A DNA stretch of 51,083 bases from CAYVWB01 sp964455395 (GTDB taxonomy: Bacteria; Desulfobacterota; Desulfovibrionia; Desulfovibrionales; Desulfovibrionaceae): the NCBI GenBank assembly GCA_964455395.1, contig CAYVWB010000027.1, forward strand, positions 1 through 51,083, read 5' to 3'. Positions 15,505 to 23,395 of this stretch are shown one piece after another. The notes beneath the pieces are model-generated. The model was not told where the DNA came from, made no database searches, and saw only the letters and a list, made by a program, of their open reading frames with translations. The position numbers and the translations under genes were made by a program. Numbering within the stretch: position 1 is the stretch's first letter; each line of letters opens with the position of its first letter.

Positions 15505-16107
15505 ATGGCGGACGAAACCGATCAAGACAAACTCGCAGCGGAATGGGCTGCAGCCCTCGCCGAACAGGACAGCCTCGACGACGCCGACTTGAGCGACGCC
15601 ATGGTGGGCCTTGGTGGCGACGACGATGACGGCGGCGGCTTCGGGGGCGGCGGCGTGGACTTCCCCGGCGGCGGCGGCGGCGATGACGAAGAACTCGCCG
15701 ATGAATGGGCCAAGGCCCTGGCCGAAGAGGAAAGCCAGCAGCAGACCAAGAAGAAAGTCGCGCAGGAGTCGCTTTCCAGTCAGGCGGCCACCGCGGATTT
15801 CAAGGATCTGACGGAAGAAGCCAAGTCGCCCCGGCCGGACAACACCCGCCACGAGCTCGACTTCATCCTGGACATCCCTCTGGACGTCTCCGCCGAGCTC
15901 GGCCGCACCCGGTTGCTCATCAACGAGCTGCTCCAGCTCGGCCAGGGCTCCGTGGTGGAGCTCAACAAGCTCGCCGGCGAGCCTCTGGAGATCTACGTCA
16001 ACGGCAAGCTGGTGGCGCGGGGCGAAGCCGTGGTCATCAACGAGAAGTTCGGCGTGCGTCTCACGGACATCATCAGCCCCATCGAACGGGTGAAGCAACT
16101 TGGCTGA
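15505..16107 (+). CDS. fliN: flagellar switch protein FliN, extended N-terminus
   Basis: A 200-residue FliN. The SpoA/SURF domain is C-terminal (about 115-195: LDFILDIPLDVSAELGRTRL, GSVVELNKLAGEPLEIYVNG, VVINEKFGVRLTDII). The N-terminus is unusual. The short acidic helix motif typical of FliN N-termini occurs twice, LAAEWAAALAEQ (10-21) and LADEWAKALAEE (64-75), separated by a Gly/Asp-rich low-complexity stretch. No fliM lies beside it. FliN forms the bottom of the C-ring and docks FliH and CheY. Confidence 0.92.
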   Translation: MADETDQDKLAAEWAAALAEQDSLDDADLSDAMVGLGGDDDDGGGFGGGGVDFPGGGGGDDEELADEWAKALAEEESQQQTKKKVAQESLSSQAATADFKDLTEEAKSPRPDNTRHELDFILDIPLDVSAELGRTRLLINELLQLGQGSVVELNKLAGEPLEIYVNGKLVARGEAVVINEKFGVRLTDIISPIERVKQLG

Positions 16108-16129
16108 CCCATCGCGCATCCCCAACCGC

Positions 16130-17092
16130 ATGAAGCGCTTCTGCGGCGGCCTCGCTCTCGTGACGGCTGTCACAGCGGCCTGCATCGCAGCGGTCGGGCT
16201 GGTAGCGACGCCGGCGTGGGCCCGTTTCGCCGCGCCGCCTGCCATGCCCGCCCAGAGCGCTGCTCCGGACGCCTCCCCCGACGGCGCTGACGCTTCCACA
16301 GGCGCGGTCAACGCCACGGACCCAGCCTTCGAGGAAGCCGTGCGCCAAGCCCTGGGGCGCATGGCGGAGAACGCCACCCGCGATCTTTACGGCCTGGACG
16401 GCGCGCTTGACGACGTGGCAGGTGTGACGCCCATCCCGGTTGCAGCAAACGCGACGGCGACGGGGAACACGACGCAGGGTGCGCGCATGGAGCTGGCGGC
16501 GCCCCCGGCTGCCCCCTCCGTCAAGAACCCGGCCGAGGAGCAAGGTGTTCCGACAGGCGAGAAGACGGCTGATGCGCAAGGCGAGGCCTCCCGCGGGAAC
16601 GCCTCCATGGAGGATGTCATGCATGGAGCGCAGGGCGACAAAATTTCGACGGACGCCGGAACGCCCACGTCAGCAGACAACGCCACGCCGGACCCTTTCT
16701 TTGCTGATCGGGAGGCGACTGACGGTCCTGCGCCGGCCATCGGGTGGTCCGAGTACATCCAGGCGCTCGGCGCGGTCTTCACCGTGTTGGCCCTGGTGGT
16801 GGGCGGGTTCTGGGCGCTCAAGCGTTTCGGGCCCGGGGCTCTTTCGGGTCGCGCGCTGGGACGCGGCGGCCTCGCCATGGAAGCGCAGCTCGCGCTTGGC
16901 CCCAGGCGCTCCATCGCAGTGGTCCGAATCTTGAATAAGCGGCTCGTGCTGGGGGTGACGGACTCCCAGATCACCCTGCTTACCGAGATGGAGACCGACG
17001 GCGATGAACTTCCCCAAGACGCACCCCCCCATTCACCGCACGCGCCTTTCTCCCAAGCCTTGGCCAAAGCCCGCACCCGCGGCAAAGGATAG
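16130..17092 (+). CDS. fliO: FliO-type flagellar biosynthesis protein with long exported N-terminal region
   Basis: A 320-residue protein. A signal peptide (MKRFCGGLALVTAVTAACIA, cleaved near PAWA) is followed by about 170 Ala/Pro/Asn-rich residues of low complexity. One membrane helix (ALGAVFTVLALVVGGFWALK) and the cytoplasmic FliO domain (LGPRRSIAVVRILNKRLVLGVT) come next. FliO helps FliP assemble into the export gate. Most FliO proteins are much shorter, so the region before the membrane helix is the oddity. The ATG at 16130 fits the signal peptide. A TTG at 16100, overlapping the fliN stop, is an alternative start. Confidence 0.82.
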   Translation: MKRFCGGLALVTAVTAACIAAVGLVATPAWARFAAPPAMPAQSAAPDASPDGADASTGAVNATDPAFEEAVRQALGRMAENATRDLYGLDGALDDVAGVTPIPVAANATATGNTTQGARMELAAPPAAPSVKNPAEEQGVPTGEKTADAQGEASRGNASMEDVMHGAQGDKISTDAGTPTSADNATPDPFFADREATDGPAPAIGWSEYIQALGAVFTVLALVVGGFWALKRFGPGALSGRALGRGGLAMEAQLALGPRRSIAVVRILNKRLVLGVTDSQITLLTEMETDGDELPQDAPPHSPHAPFSQALAKARTRGKG

Positions 17093-17855
17093 CCGGGGCT
17101 TCGGGTCCCGGGCGCTCGCGTGCTGTCTGCTCCTGCTGACCACGCTGGCGCCGGCGCTCTGCCTGGCGCAAGGCCCCACGTTCCCCGACGTCCAGCTCAC
17201 CCTTTCCGGCGGCTCGACGGAGCCGGAGAAAGTCTCCACTGCGCTGGAGATCCTCTTCCTGCTCACGGTGCTTTCCTTGGCGCCGGCCATCATGTTGACG
17301 GTGACGTCTTTCACCCGCATCATCATCGTCTTCCACTTCTTGCGCCAAGCCATGGGCACGCAGATGCTGCCACCCAACCAGGTGTTGGCGAGTCTCGCCA
17401 TCTTCATGTCCATTGTCATCATGACGCCGGTGGGGATGCAGATCAACGAAGAGGCGCTGCAGCCCTACATGGACGAGCAGATCGGCTTCAACGAGATGCT
17501 GGACCGCGCTCAGGTCCCCTTGCGCGAATTCCTCTTCAAGCACACCCGCGAGAAGGACCTGGCGGTCTTCTACGGCATCACGGACATGGCCAAGCCCCAG
17601 TCCCGTGATGAAGTCCCCACCATCATGCTGGTGGCCGGCTATGTCATCAGCGAGTTGAAAACAGGGTTCACCATCGGCTTTCTCATCTATGTGCCGTTCC
17701 TGGTGCTGGACATGGTGGTGGCTTCCATCCTGCTCTCCATGGGCATGATGATGCTCCCTCCTGTCATGGTCTCGCTGCCATTCAAAGTGCTGCTTTTCGT
17801 CATGATCGACGGGTGGGGACTGCTCACCGGCTCCCTCGTCAACAGTTTCATGTGA
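17004..17855 (+). CDS. fliP: flagellar export gate protein FliP
   Basis: A 283-residue protein. A long basic leader precedes the signal-like helix (LACCLLLLTTLAPALCLA). The FliP core follows with its hallmarks: TALEILFLLTVLSLAPAIML, TSFTRIIIVFHFLRQAMGTQ, PPNQVLASLAIFMS and the C-terminal membrane hairpin (ILLSMGMMMLPPVMVSLPFK, VDGW-like MIDGWGLLTGSLV). FliP forms the export gate with FliQ and FliR. The start at 17004 lies 89 bases inside fliO. It is the only ATG before the signal helix, so the long overlap seems real. Confidence 0.93.
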   Translation: MNFPKTHPPIHRTRLSPKPWPKPAPAAKDSRGFGSRALACCLLLLTTLAPALCLAQGPTFPDVQLTLSGGSTEPEKVSTALEILFLLTVLSLAPAIMLTVTSFTRIIIVFHFLRQAMGTQMLPPNQVLASLAIFMSIVIMTPVGMQINEEALQPYMDEQIGFNEMLDRAQVPLREFLFKHTREKDLAVFYGITDMAKPQSRDEVPTIMLVAGYVISELKTGFTIGFLIYVPFLVLDMVVASILLSMGMMMLPPVMVSLPFKVLLFVMIDGWGLLTGSLVNSFM

Positions 17856-17874
17856 ACATTACAGGAGAACGGAC

Positions 17875-18144
17875 ATGACTGAAGACTTCGTCATCGGCTT
17901 CACACGCCAAGCCATCGAAACGGCTCTTTCCGTCTCGCTCCCCATGCTCGGCGTCGGCCTCATCGTCGGCGTGGTGGTCAGCATCCTTCAAGCCGCCACC
18001 CAGATCCAGGAGCAGACGCTCGTCTTCATCCCGAAGATCGTCTCCATCTTCCTGGCGTTGCTCATCGCCTTCCCCTTTGTTCTGGAGACCCTCTCCGACT
18101 TCACCGCCGGCGTCATCACCAACATCCCCAACTATATTCGCTGA
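17875..18144 (+). CDS. fliQ: flagellar export gate protein FliQ
   Basis: An 89-residue protein with two membrane helices (ALSVSLPMLGVGLIVGVVVS and IVSIFLALLIAFPFVLETL) joined by the conserved QAATQIQEQTLVFIPK loop. This is the normal FliQ size and pattern. It has a strong AGGAG and starts 19 bases after fliP. It is the last gene of this flagellar block. fliR and flhB do not follow, because the next genes run the opposite way. Confidence 0.95.
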   Translation: MTEDFVIGFTRQAIETALSVSLPMLGVGLIVGVVVSILQAATQIQEQTLVFIPKIVSIFLALLIAFPFVLETLSDFTAGVITNIPNYIR

Positions 18145-18161
18145 CATCCAGCCAAGCCTCC

Positions 18162-18206
18162 CCCCCTTTGAGGGGCGGCCTTGACGCGCTGCCCCTTCAA
18201 AGGGGG
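18162..18206. terminator. inverted repeat between convergent fliQ and mqnA
   Basis: CCCCCTTTGAGGGG (18162-18175) pairs with CCCCTTCAAAGGGGG (18192-18206) with one bulged base. Its place between convergent genes suggests bidirectional termination, although no T-tract follows on either strand. Confidence 0.6.
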
Positions 18207-19096
18207 ACGAACGCCAGCTCTGGTGCGCTCTCGACGAGGCCATGGCGCGCGAGCGCAGCATAAAAGGCCCGGAGCCCGGCTTGCTCCAGAGGCCCCAGGT
18301 CGTAGACGAGCCCGGCGAAGTAGCTGGCGATCTCCTCCCGGCTGAGGCCCGAGGCCAACGCAGCAAGCGGGTAGAGCGCCGGAAGGCGCGCAATGCCGTG
18401 CCGCTTGGCGGCGAGCAGTGTCCGACACGCTTCGGCAAGACGCGTCGGCGCAGCAGCGTACGCTTCCCGGGAGACGGCCCAGAGCCCGAAGATGAACGGC
18501 AGCCCGGTCCAGACGCGCCACGCCTCGCCCAGATCCAGCTGGAGTGGATAAGCCGGATGCCGGCGCAAGGCCAGGGCCTCGTCGCCGATGGCGAGAATGG
18601 CCGCTGGCGCGTCGTGCCCCCCGTCGGTCGCCGAACGTTTCCCGCCCATGGCGCCGATGGACTTGGCGGCGTCCATGGTTTTGACGCCCTCCGAAGCCTC
18701 CCCCACGATATACCGCACATCCCGAAGGCCGTAGCGCTCTTCCAGGAGCAACCGGAGCAGCGCGGCCGAGGTGTGCGTCTGCGAGCTGACCAGCACGGCG
18801 GCGCCTCCCAGGCTCTCCGGGGGCTGCTTGGAGAGCAGCAGGACAGACTGCACCGGCCCCCGACTGCCGATGGCGATGTCCGGGACGAGGAAATACCGCT
18901 CCGGTCGGCGTGCGTACTCGATGGATGAAACCGCGGAGAGGGGCAGCCGCCCTGCAGCCATGCGCTCGTTGAGAGCCGCCGGAGGGCCGGTCACGATCTC
19001 GAAATCCGCGGGGACCTTCCCTGTCTCCAAAGGGTGGTAGATGGGCAGCACGTTGAGATAGCCAATCTTGCCCAATGGCAGCGGCGAATCAGCCAT
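18197..19096 (-). CDS. mqnA: chorismate dehydratase MqnA
   Basis: A 299-residue protein of the futalosine pathway, converting chorismate to 3-[(1-carboxyvinyl)oxy]benzoate, the first step to menaquinone. The family start is clear (GKIGYLNVLPIYHPLE). Later features include SAVSSIEYARRPERYFLVPD, a Ser-rich SSQTHTSAALLRLLL and a C-terminal lid (VWTGLPFIFGLWAV). The start at 19096 overlaps the mqnC stop by eight bases. Its 3' end overlaps the terminator hairpin. It is the last gene of tetR-mqnE-mqnC-mqnA. Confidence 0.92.
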   Translation of the reverse strand: MADSPLPLGKIGYLNVLPIYHPLETGKVPADFEIVTGPPAALNERMAAGRLPLSAVSSIEYARRPERYFLVPDIAIGSRGPVQSVLLLSKQPPESLGGAAVLVSSQTHTSAALLRLLLEERYGLRDVRYIVGEASEGVKTMDAAKSIGAMGGKRSATDGGHDAPAAILAIGDEALALRRHPAYPLQLDLGEAWRVWTGLPFIFGLWAVSREAYAAAPTRLAEACRTLLAAKRHGIARLPALYPLAALASGLSREEIASYFAGLVYDLGPLEQAGLRAFYAALARHGLVESAPELAFVPL

Positions 19097-20282
19097 CCCA
19101 CGCCTCGTCGTCGTTGCCGCCGCCAACGTTGCCTTCCTGGTAGTCGTCTTCGCGCAGTTCGTACGCCATGCGCCGGCGGCGGGGCTCGAACCCCGCTTCA
19201 CGAATGAGCCGACGGATGGTCTCTTCCGGCAGCTTGAAGGAGACGCCGGCCGCGGCCACCACGTTTTCCTCGATCATGGTGGAGCCGAAATCGTTGGCGC
19301 CGGCGGTGAGCGCGAACTGCGCGATCTGCGGTCCCATGGTCACCCAGGACGCTTGCAGATTCGCCACGTTGTCCAGCGCCAGCCGGGAGACGGCCAGCAT
19401 GCGCACGTAGGCGCAGCTGGATGCCGGACGACGGGGGGCGCCGGCTTCGTCCAGGGCCATGGCCGTGTGCGCCGGCTGAAAGGCCCAGGGAATGAACGCC
19501 GTGAAGCCTCCCGTCTCGTCCTGCAGCGCCCGCACCGCCAGCAGGTGCTCGATGCGCTCGGCCGGCGTCTCCTCATGGCCGAACATCATGGTGGCGGTGG
19601 TGCGCAGCCCTTGCGCGTGCGCTTGACGCATGACGTCCAGCCAAGCTGCGCTCGAACATTTGTTGGGCGCGGTGAGACGCCGCACCCGGTCCACGAGGAT
19701 CTCCGCCCCGCCGCCGGGGATGGAGTCCAGCCCCGCTTCCCGCAGACGACGGATGACCTCGGTTGGCGTCAAGCCCGCCTGCTCCGCGAAGTAGACGATC
19801 TCCGGAGGGGAGAAAGCGTGGATGTGCACCTGGGGATACGTCGACTTCAGGAAGCGCAGCATGTCCTCGTAAAAGGAAAGGGGCAGCTCGGGGTGATGGC
19901 CTCCTTGCATGAGGATCTGGGAGCCGCCCAGCGCGAGGGTCTCCTCCACCTTGCGGGCCAAAGTCGCTCGGTCCAGCACGTAGCCACGCTCTGCGCCGGG
20001 CCCTGTAGGCGGCGCGAAAAACGCGCAGAACTTGCACCCGCAGCTGCACACGTTGGAATAATTGATGTTTCTATCGACCACATAGGTCACCACGCGCTCG
20101 GGATGACGCCGCAGCCGCACGGCGTGAGCCAACGCGACGAGGCTGTGGAGATCGAGCTGCTCGTAGAGCGTCAAGGCTTCGTCGCCGGCGAGTCGCTCTC
20201 CGGCGAGGGCTTTCTCGCCCAGGCGGGCCAGCGCCGGAGGCATGTCACGGGCCAGGGGGTCGTTCATGGCGGAGGATGTCAT
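19089..20282 (-). CDS. mqnC: cyclic dehypoxanthinyl futalosine synthase MqnC
   Basis: A 397-residue radical-SAM enzyme that cyclises dehypoxanthinyl futalosine. The cluster-binding motif C79-x3-C83-x2-C86 lies in NVCSCGCKFCAFF. Other family marks are SQILMQGGHHPELPLSFYED, HIHAFSPPEI and AGLDSIPGGGAEILVDRVR. The ATG at 20282 overlaps the mqnE stop (ATGA) and has GGAGG upstream, which shows translational coupling. The C-terminus ends in an extra acidic/Gly-rich tail (EGNVGGGNDDEAWDG). Confidence 0.94.
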   Translation of the reverse strand: MTSSAMNDPLARDMPPALARLGEKALAGERLAGDEALTLYEQLDLHSLVALAHAVRLRRHPERVVTYVVDRNINYSNVCSCGCKFCAFFAPPTGPGAERGYVLDRATLARKVEETLALGGSQILMQGGHHPELPLSFYEDMLRFLKSTYPQVHIHAFSPPEIVYFAEQAGLTPTEVIRRLREAGLDSIPGGGAEILVDRVRRLTAPNKCSSAAWLDVMRQAHAQGLRTTATMMFGHEETPAERIEHLLAVRALQDETGGFTAFIPWAFQPAHTAMALDEAGAPRRPASSCAYVRMLAVSRLALDNVANLQASWVTMGPQIAQFALTAGANDFGSTMIEENVVAAAGVSFKLPEETIRRLIREAGFEPRRRRMAYELREDDYQEGNVGGGNDDEAWDG

Positions 20283-21391
20283 GCGGAGGCCTCCGCGGGG
20301 TTGCGGTCCCGGAAGAGCGCGTCGCGTTCACGAGGGGAGAAGCCGCAGTCGCGGATCATGGCGGCGATGTCCTCCGGCGTGTGGCCTTGCTCGGAATCCG
20401 CGCCAGCCATGTGACCGATCTTCTCCTCGACCACGGTGCCATCGAAGTCGTCGGCGCCGTAGTGGAGCGCGACCTGCGCGAGCTTGACGCCGAGCATGAC
20501 CCAGTAGGCTTTGACGTGCGGGATGTTGTCCAACATGAGCCGGCTGAGCGCGATGGTCCGCAGGATCTCCAGACCGGAGGGACCGGCCTGGCCCTTCGGC
20601 AACGTCAACGCGCTGTTTTTCGTCAAGAACGGCAGGGGTATGAAGCAGTTGAAGCCGCCGGTGGCGTCCTGCTGACGGCGCAGGCGGTCCAGATGGTCCA
20701 GCCGATGCTCCAGATTCTCCAAGTGCCCGAAGAGCATGGTGCAGTTGGTGGGCAAGCCCAGCTCGTGCGCTTCCCCCATGACGCGCAGCCAAGCGTCCGC
20801 ATCCGCCTTGTCCGGACAGATGCGCCGACGCACCTCGGGGTGGAAGATCTCGGCGCCCCCGCCGGGGCACATGGCGAGCCCCGCCGCCTTGAGTCGGGCG
20901 AGCACTTCGCGGGTGGTGACGCCTTCCATGGTTGCGAAGTGGACGATCTCCACGGGGGTGAAGGCCTTGAGGACGAGATGGGGCGCGCGCTCCCGGATGG
21001 CGGCCAGCGCTTCCTCGAAAAAGGCGAGCCCCAGGTCCGGGTGGCAGCCCCCCACGATGTGCGCTTCCGCGGCGTCCTCCACGCTCACGGCCTTGGCCAC
21101 CATCTGCTCCATCGTGAGGGTGAAGCCGCCTTCCTCGCCGCGGTCCCGCCTGAACGCGCAGAACGCGCAGTGGTTGGCGCAGACGTTGGTGTAGTTCACG
21201 TGGCGGTTGCGCACCCAGGTGACGGCGTCGCCGTGGCGGCGCGTCTTGACGTGGTGCGCGAGGGCTCCCACGGCCGCGAGGTCCTCGCAGCAGGCGAGTC
21301 GGCGGCCTTGCTCCAGAGAGAGCCGGCGCCCCGCCCGGACATCCTCGTGGACGTCTTCAAGACGCAGGTCGGCATAGCGTTGTCGAGTCAT
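20279..21391 (-). CDS. mqnE: aminodeoxyfutalosine synthase MqnE
   Basis: A 370-residue radical-SAM enzyme that adds the adenosyl radical to the MqnA product to give aminodeoxyfutalosine. The motif C71-x3-C75-x2-C78 is in NYTNVCANHCAFCAF. HIVGGCHPDL, LVLKAFTPVEIVHFA, GGGAEIFHPEVRRRI and PTNCTMLFGHLE also match MqnE. The start at 21391 (tandem ATG at 21394) overlaps the end of tetR by 35 bp. The overlaps across tetR-mqnE-mqnC-mqnA show a tightly coupled operon. Confidence 0.94.
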   Translation of the reverse strand: MTRQRYADLRLEDVHEDVRAGRRLSLEQGRRLACCEDLAAVGALAHHVKTRRHGDAVTWVRNRHVNYTNVCANHCAFCAFRRDRGEEGGFTLTMEQMVAKAVSVEDAAEAHIVGGCHPDLGLAFFEEALAAIRERAPHLVLKAFTPVEIVHFATMEGVTTREVLARLKAAGLAMCPGGGAEIFHPEVRRRICPDKADADAWLRVMGEAHELGLPTNCTMLFGHLENLEHRLDHLDRLRRQQDATGGFNCFIPLPFLTKNSALTLPKGQAGPSGLEILRTIALSRLMLDNIPHVKAYWVMLGVKLAQVALHYGADDFDGTVVEEKIGHMAGADSEQGHTPEDIAAMIRDCGFSPRERDALFRDRNPAEASA

Positions 21392-22109
21392 CATGATGAT
21401 CAGCCTGTGCGGGCGTCCGGCGCGCCCCGATGTGGTTGACGGTCTCCGCCAGCAGGGTGGCCACGTGTCGCGCCGTGGCGTGGGTCTGCTCCCTGCTGGC
21501 GTCGTGGAGGCCCAGGGTGTCCATGTACGGCAAGCGCCGGGCTTGCAGCGCGCGGTCCAGGGCTGCATCGATGAGGAAGACGGCGGTCTCCACTTCGTGC
21601 GCGCCGGCCTCGCCCGGATCGATGGCGTCCTCCACCAGAGAGCGGATGTAGCGCGTGGAGAGAGTCCGCACCTGGGCCAGCAAGGTCGCGCGCAGGGGGA
21701 ACGTCTCCTGAAAGAGCATGCGCAGGTAGAGCCGGTAGACAGCGGGGTGGGCGTCCACCAGCGCCAGACCGGCGCAGAGGGCGGCCTCCAGACGCTCCGC
21801 CAGGGGCCTGCCGCGGGTGTCTTCCCGAGCGACGCGCAAGGCTTGGCCGAAGTCGTGGGCGGCGCGTTCGAAGACGTAGCGGAACAAGCCTTCCTTGTTG
21901 CCGAAATACTTGAACAGCGAGCCCTTGGCGATGCCCAGCGCCTTGGCCATGCGGTTGGAGGAGGCAGCCTGGAAGCCGTGCGCGGCGAACTCCTCCAGCG
22001 CAGCGGCGTAGACGCGCTCCTGCTTGTGGGCAGGGAGCTTCAAAAACGTGGCGGAAGCGACTTCTGCGTCTTGCCTCACCGTCTCTGTGCGGGTATTCTC
22101 GGGGGACAT
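21357..22109 (-). CDS. TetR-family regulator heading the menaquinone operon
   Basis: A 250-residue regulator. The N-terminal TetR helix-turn-helix is clear: ERVYAAALEEFAAHGFQAAS, then RMAKALGIAKGSLFKYFGNK at about 53-72, followed by an all-helical ligand domain. It is first in an operon with mqnE, mqnC and mqnA. Upstream lies a perfect 18-bp palindrome just after its candidate -10 box. Autorepression and control of menaquinone synthesis are inferred. The effector is unknown. The last 20 residues are coded by sequence that also encodes the start of mqnE. Confidence 0.88.
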   Translation of the reverse strand: MSPENTRTETVRQDAEVASATFLKLPAHKQERVYAAALEEFAAHGFQAASSNRMAKALGIAKGSLFKYFGNKEGLFRYVFERAAHDFGQALRVAREDTRGRPLAERLEAALCAGLALVDAHPAVYRLYLRMLFQETFPLRATLLAQVRTLSTRYIRSLVEDAIDPGEAGAHEVETAVFLIDAALDRALQARRLPYMDTLGLHDASREQTHATARHVATLLAETVNHIGARRTPAQADHHDDSTTLCRPAS

Positions 22110-22130
22110 GAACCGTGTGTGTTGTCGGAC

Positions 22131-22148
22131 AGTGACCAGCTGGTCACT
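22131..22148. promoter_or_regulatory. 18-bp perfect palindrome, probable TetR operator
   Basis: AGTGACCAGCTGGTCACT reads the same on both strands and lies in the divergent spacer between tetR-mqnECA (minus) and mqnD (plus). Its GACC-N4-GGTC form is typical of TetR-family sites. It starts 22 bases upstream of the tetR ATG and about 78 bases before mqnD. Confidence 0.75.
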
Positions 22149-22149
22149 C

Positions 22150-22178
22150 TCTACCTTGTCCCCTCGCCGGCGTCAATG
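22150..22178 (-). promoter_or_regulatory. candidate promoter of tetR-mqnECA
   Basis: On minus, TTGACG is followed after 17 bases by TAGAGA, immediately upstream of the 18-bp palindrome. The transcription start would fall inside the operator. Confidence 0.5.
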
Positions 22179-22225
22179 ACCTCTGCGGCGTGCGTCCTGG
22201 CGCGCGCTGAACCCAAGGATTGCTC

Positions 22226-23131
22226 ATGCGTCTCACCCTCGGCGTTTCACCCTGCCCCAACGACACCTACATCTTCCACGAGCTCCTCCATCCCGCAGAC
22301 CCCGACGCAGCGCCTTTCCAGTGGGACGTGGTCATGGAAGACGTGGAAACCCTCAACGGCATGGCCATGGACGGCGCGCTGGACGTCTGCAAGGTCTCGG
22401 CGCACGCAGCCGCCTTGCTCGGCGACGAATACGTGGTCCTGCGGGCTGGCGGCGCGCTGGGCTACGGTTGCGGCCCCCTGGTCGTCACCACGCCGGGGCG
22501 TCTGCCGGCTTCCGGGAACGGCGACGTGTCGTCCCGGTCGGCGCAACAGTTGTGGGAACAGCGCATCGCCATCCCCGGAACCATGACCACCGCCGCGCTC
22601 CTGCTGGACCTCTTCGGCGCGGACCTTGGGCTGCCTCCTGCGCGCGCCGAGCACCGGCCCGTCTTGCGGTACGACGCCATCATGGACGCAGTGGCCCAAG
22701 GCCAAGCGGACGCCGGCGTCATCATCCACGAGAGCCGCTTCACCTACCAGGAGCGGGGCCTGGTCGCCGCGCTGGATCTGGGCGCCTGGTGGGAGACGGC
22801 CTTGGGGTTGCCCATCCCTCTGGGCCTCATCGTCATGCGCCGGGACCTCCACGCGCCGGCGCACTGGGCCGTGGAGCAAGCCATCCGCCGAAGCCTCCAG
22901 GCCGCCATCGCCGATCCGGAGCGCAGCGCCGCGTTCATCGCCGCGCACGCGCAGGAAATGGCGGCGGAGATCTGCGCCTTGCACATCCAGACCTTCGTCA
23001 ACGAGTTCAGCATGGCGCTCGGCCCCCGCGGCGAAACCGCCGTGGAAGCCATGGTGGACCGCGTGCGGGAACGGCGCGGCCTCAACGCTGTCTGTTCCGT
23101 CTTCCCGGAAGACGACGAGGACGACGACTGA
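22226..23131 (+). CDS. mqnD: 1,4-dihydroxy-6-naphthoate synthase MqnD
   Basis: A 301-residue enzyme of the last shared step of the futalosine pathway. The family opening LGVSPCPNDTYIFHELLH is intact. DVCKVSAHAAALL, YGCGPLVV, the substrate loop IPGTMTTAALLL and ADAGVIIHESRFTYQE also match. The ATG at 22226 has AAGGA six bases upstream. The C-terminus ends in an acidic run. It is divergent from tetR-mqnE-mqnC-mqnA, so A, C, D and E lie together. The hydrolase MqnB, or an MTAN substitute, is not in this window. Confidence 0.94.
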   Translation: MRLTLGVSPCPNDTYIFHELLHPADPDAAPFQWDVVMEDVETLNGMAMDGALDVCKVSAHAAALLGDEYVVLRAGGALGYGCGPLVVTTPGRLPASGNGDVSSRSAQQLWEQRIAIPGTMTTAALLLDLFGADLGLPPARAEHRPVLRYDAIMDAVAQGQADAGVIIHESRFTYQERGLVAALDLGAWWETALGLPIPLGLIVMRRDLHAPAHWAVEQAIRRSLQAAIADPERSAAFIAAHAQEMAAEICALHIQTFVNEFSMALGPRGETAVEAMVDRVRERRGLNAVCSVFPEDDEDDD

Positions 23132-23357
23132 TTCCATCGCTTGGCCCCATCGCTCGCTCACGACGGCAGGCGACGGCGAATGTCTGCGAATGCATCCCGA
23201 AAAAGGGGTGGGCGCGGCGGCGCGCCGTCCGCCCTGTTGACGAGGGATTCCACTGCGTGAGCGATGGGGATCGCGCCAGTCGTTTGACGACCCTGTCTTC
23301 ACGCGCAGAAGAGCGGACGGCCCCAGGGAAGATAGCGCCTCGGCACGACGACTCTTC

Positions 23358-23386
23358 CCGGCGCCGCCCCCCTCAACCGGCGCCGG
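23358..23386. terminator. hairpin downstream of mltD
   Basis: CCGGCGCCG (23358-23366) and CGGCGCCGG (23378-23386) form a 9-bp perfect stem with an 11-base loop, just past the mltD stop on minus. No T-run follows. The rest of the 23132-23395 spacer shows no gene. Confidence 0.5.
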
Positions 23387-23395
23387 AAGCCAAGC

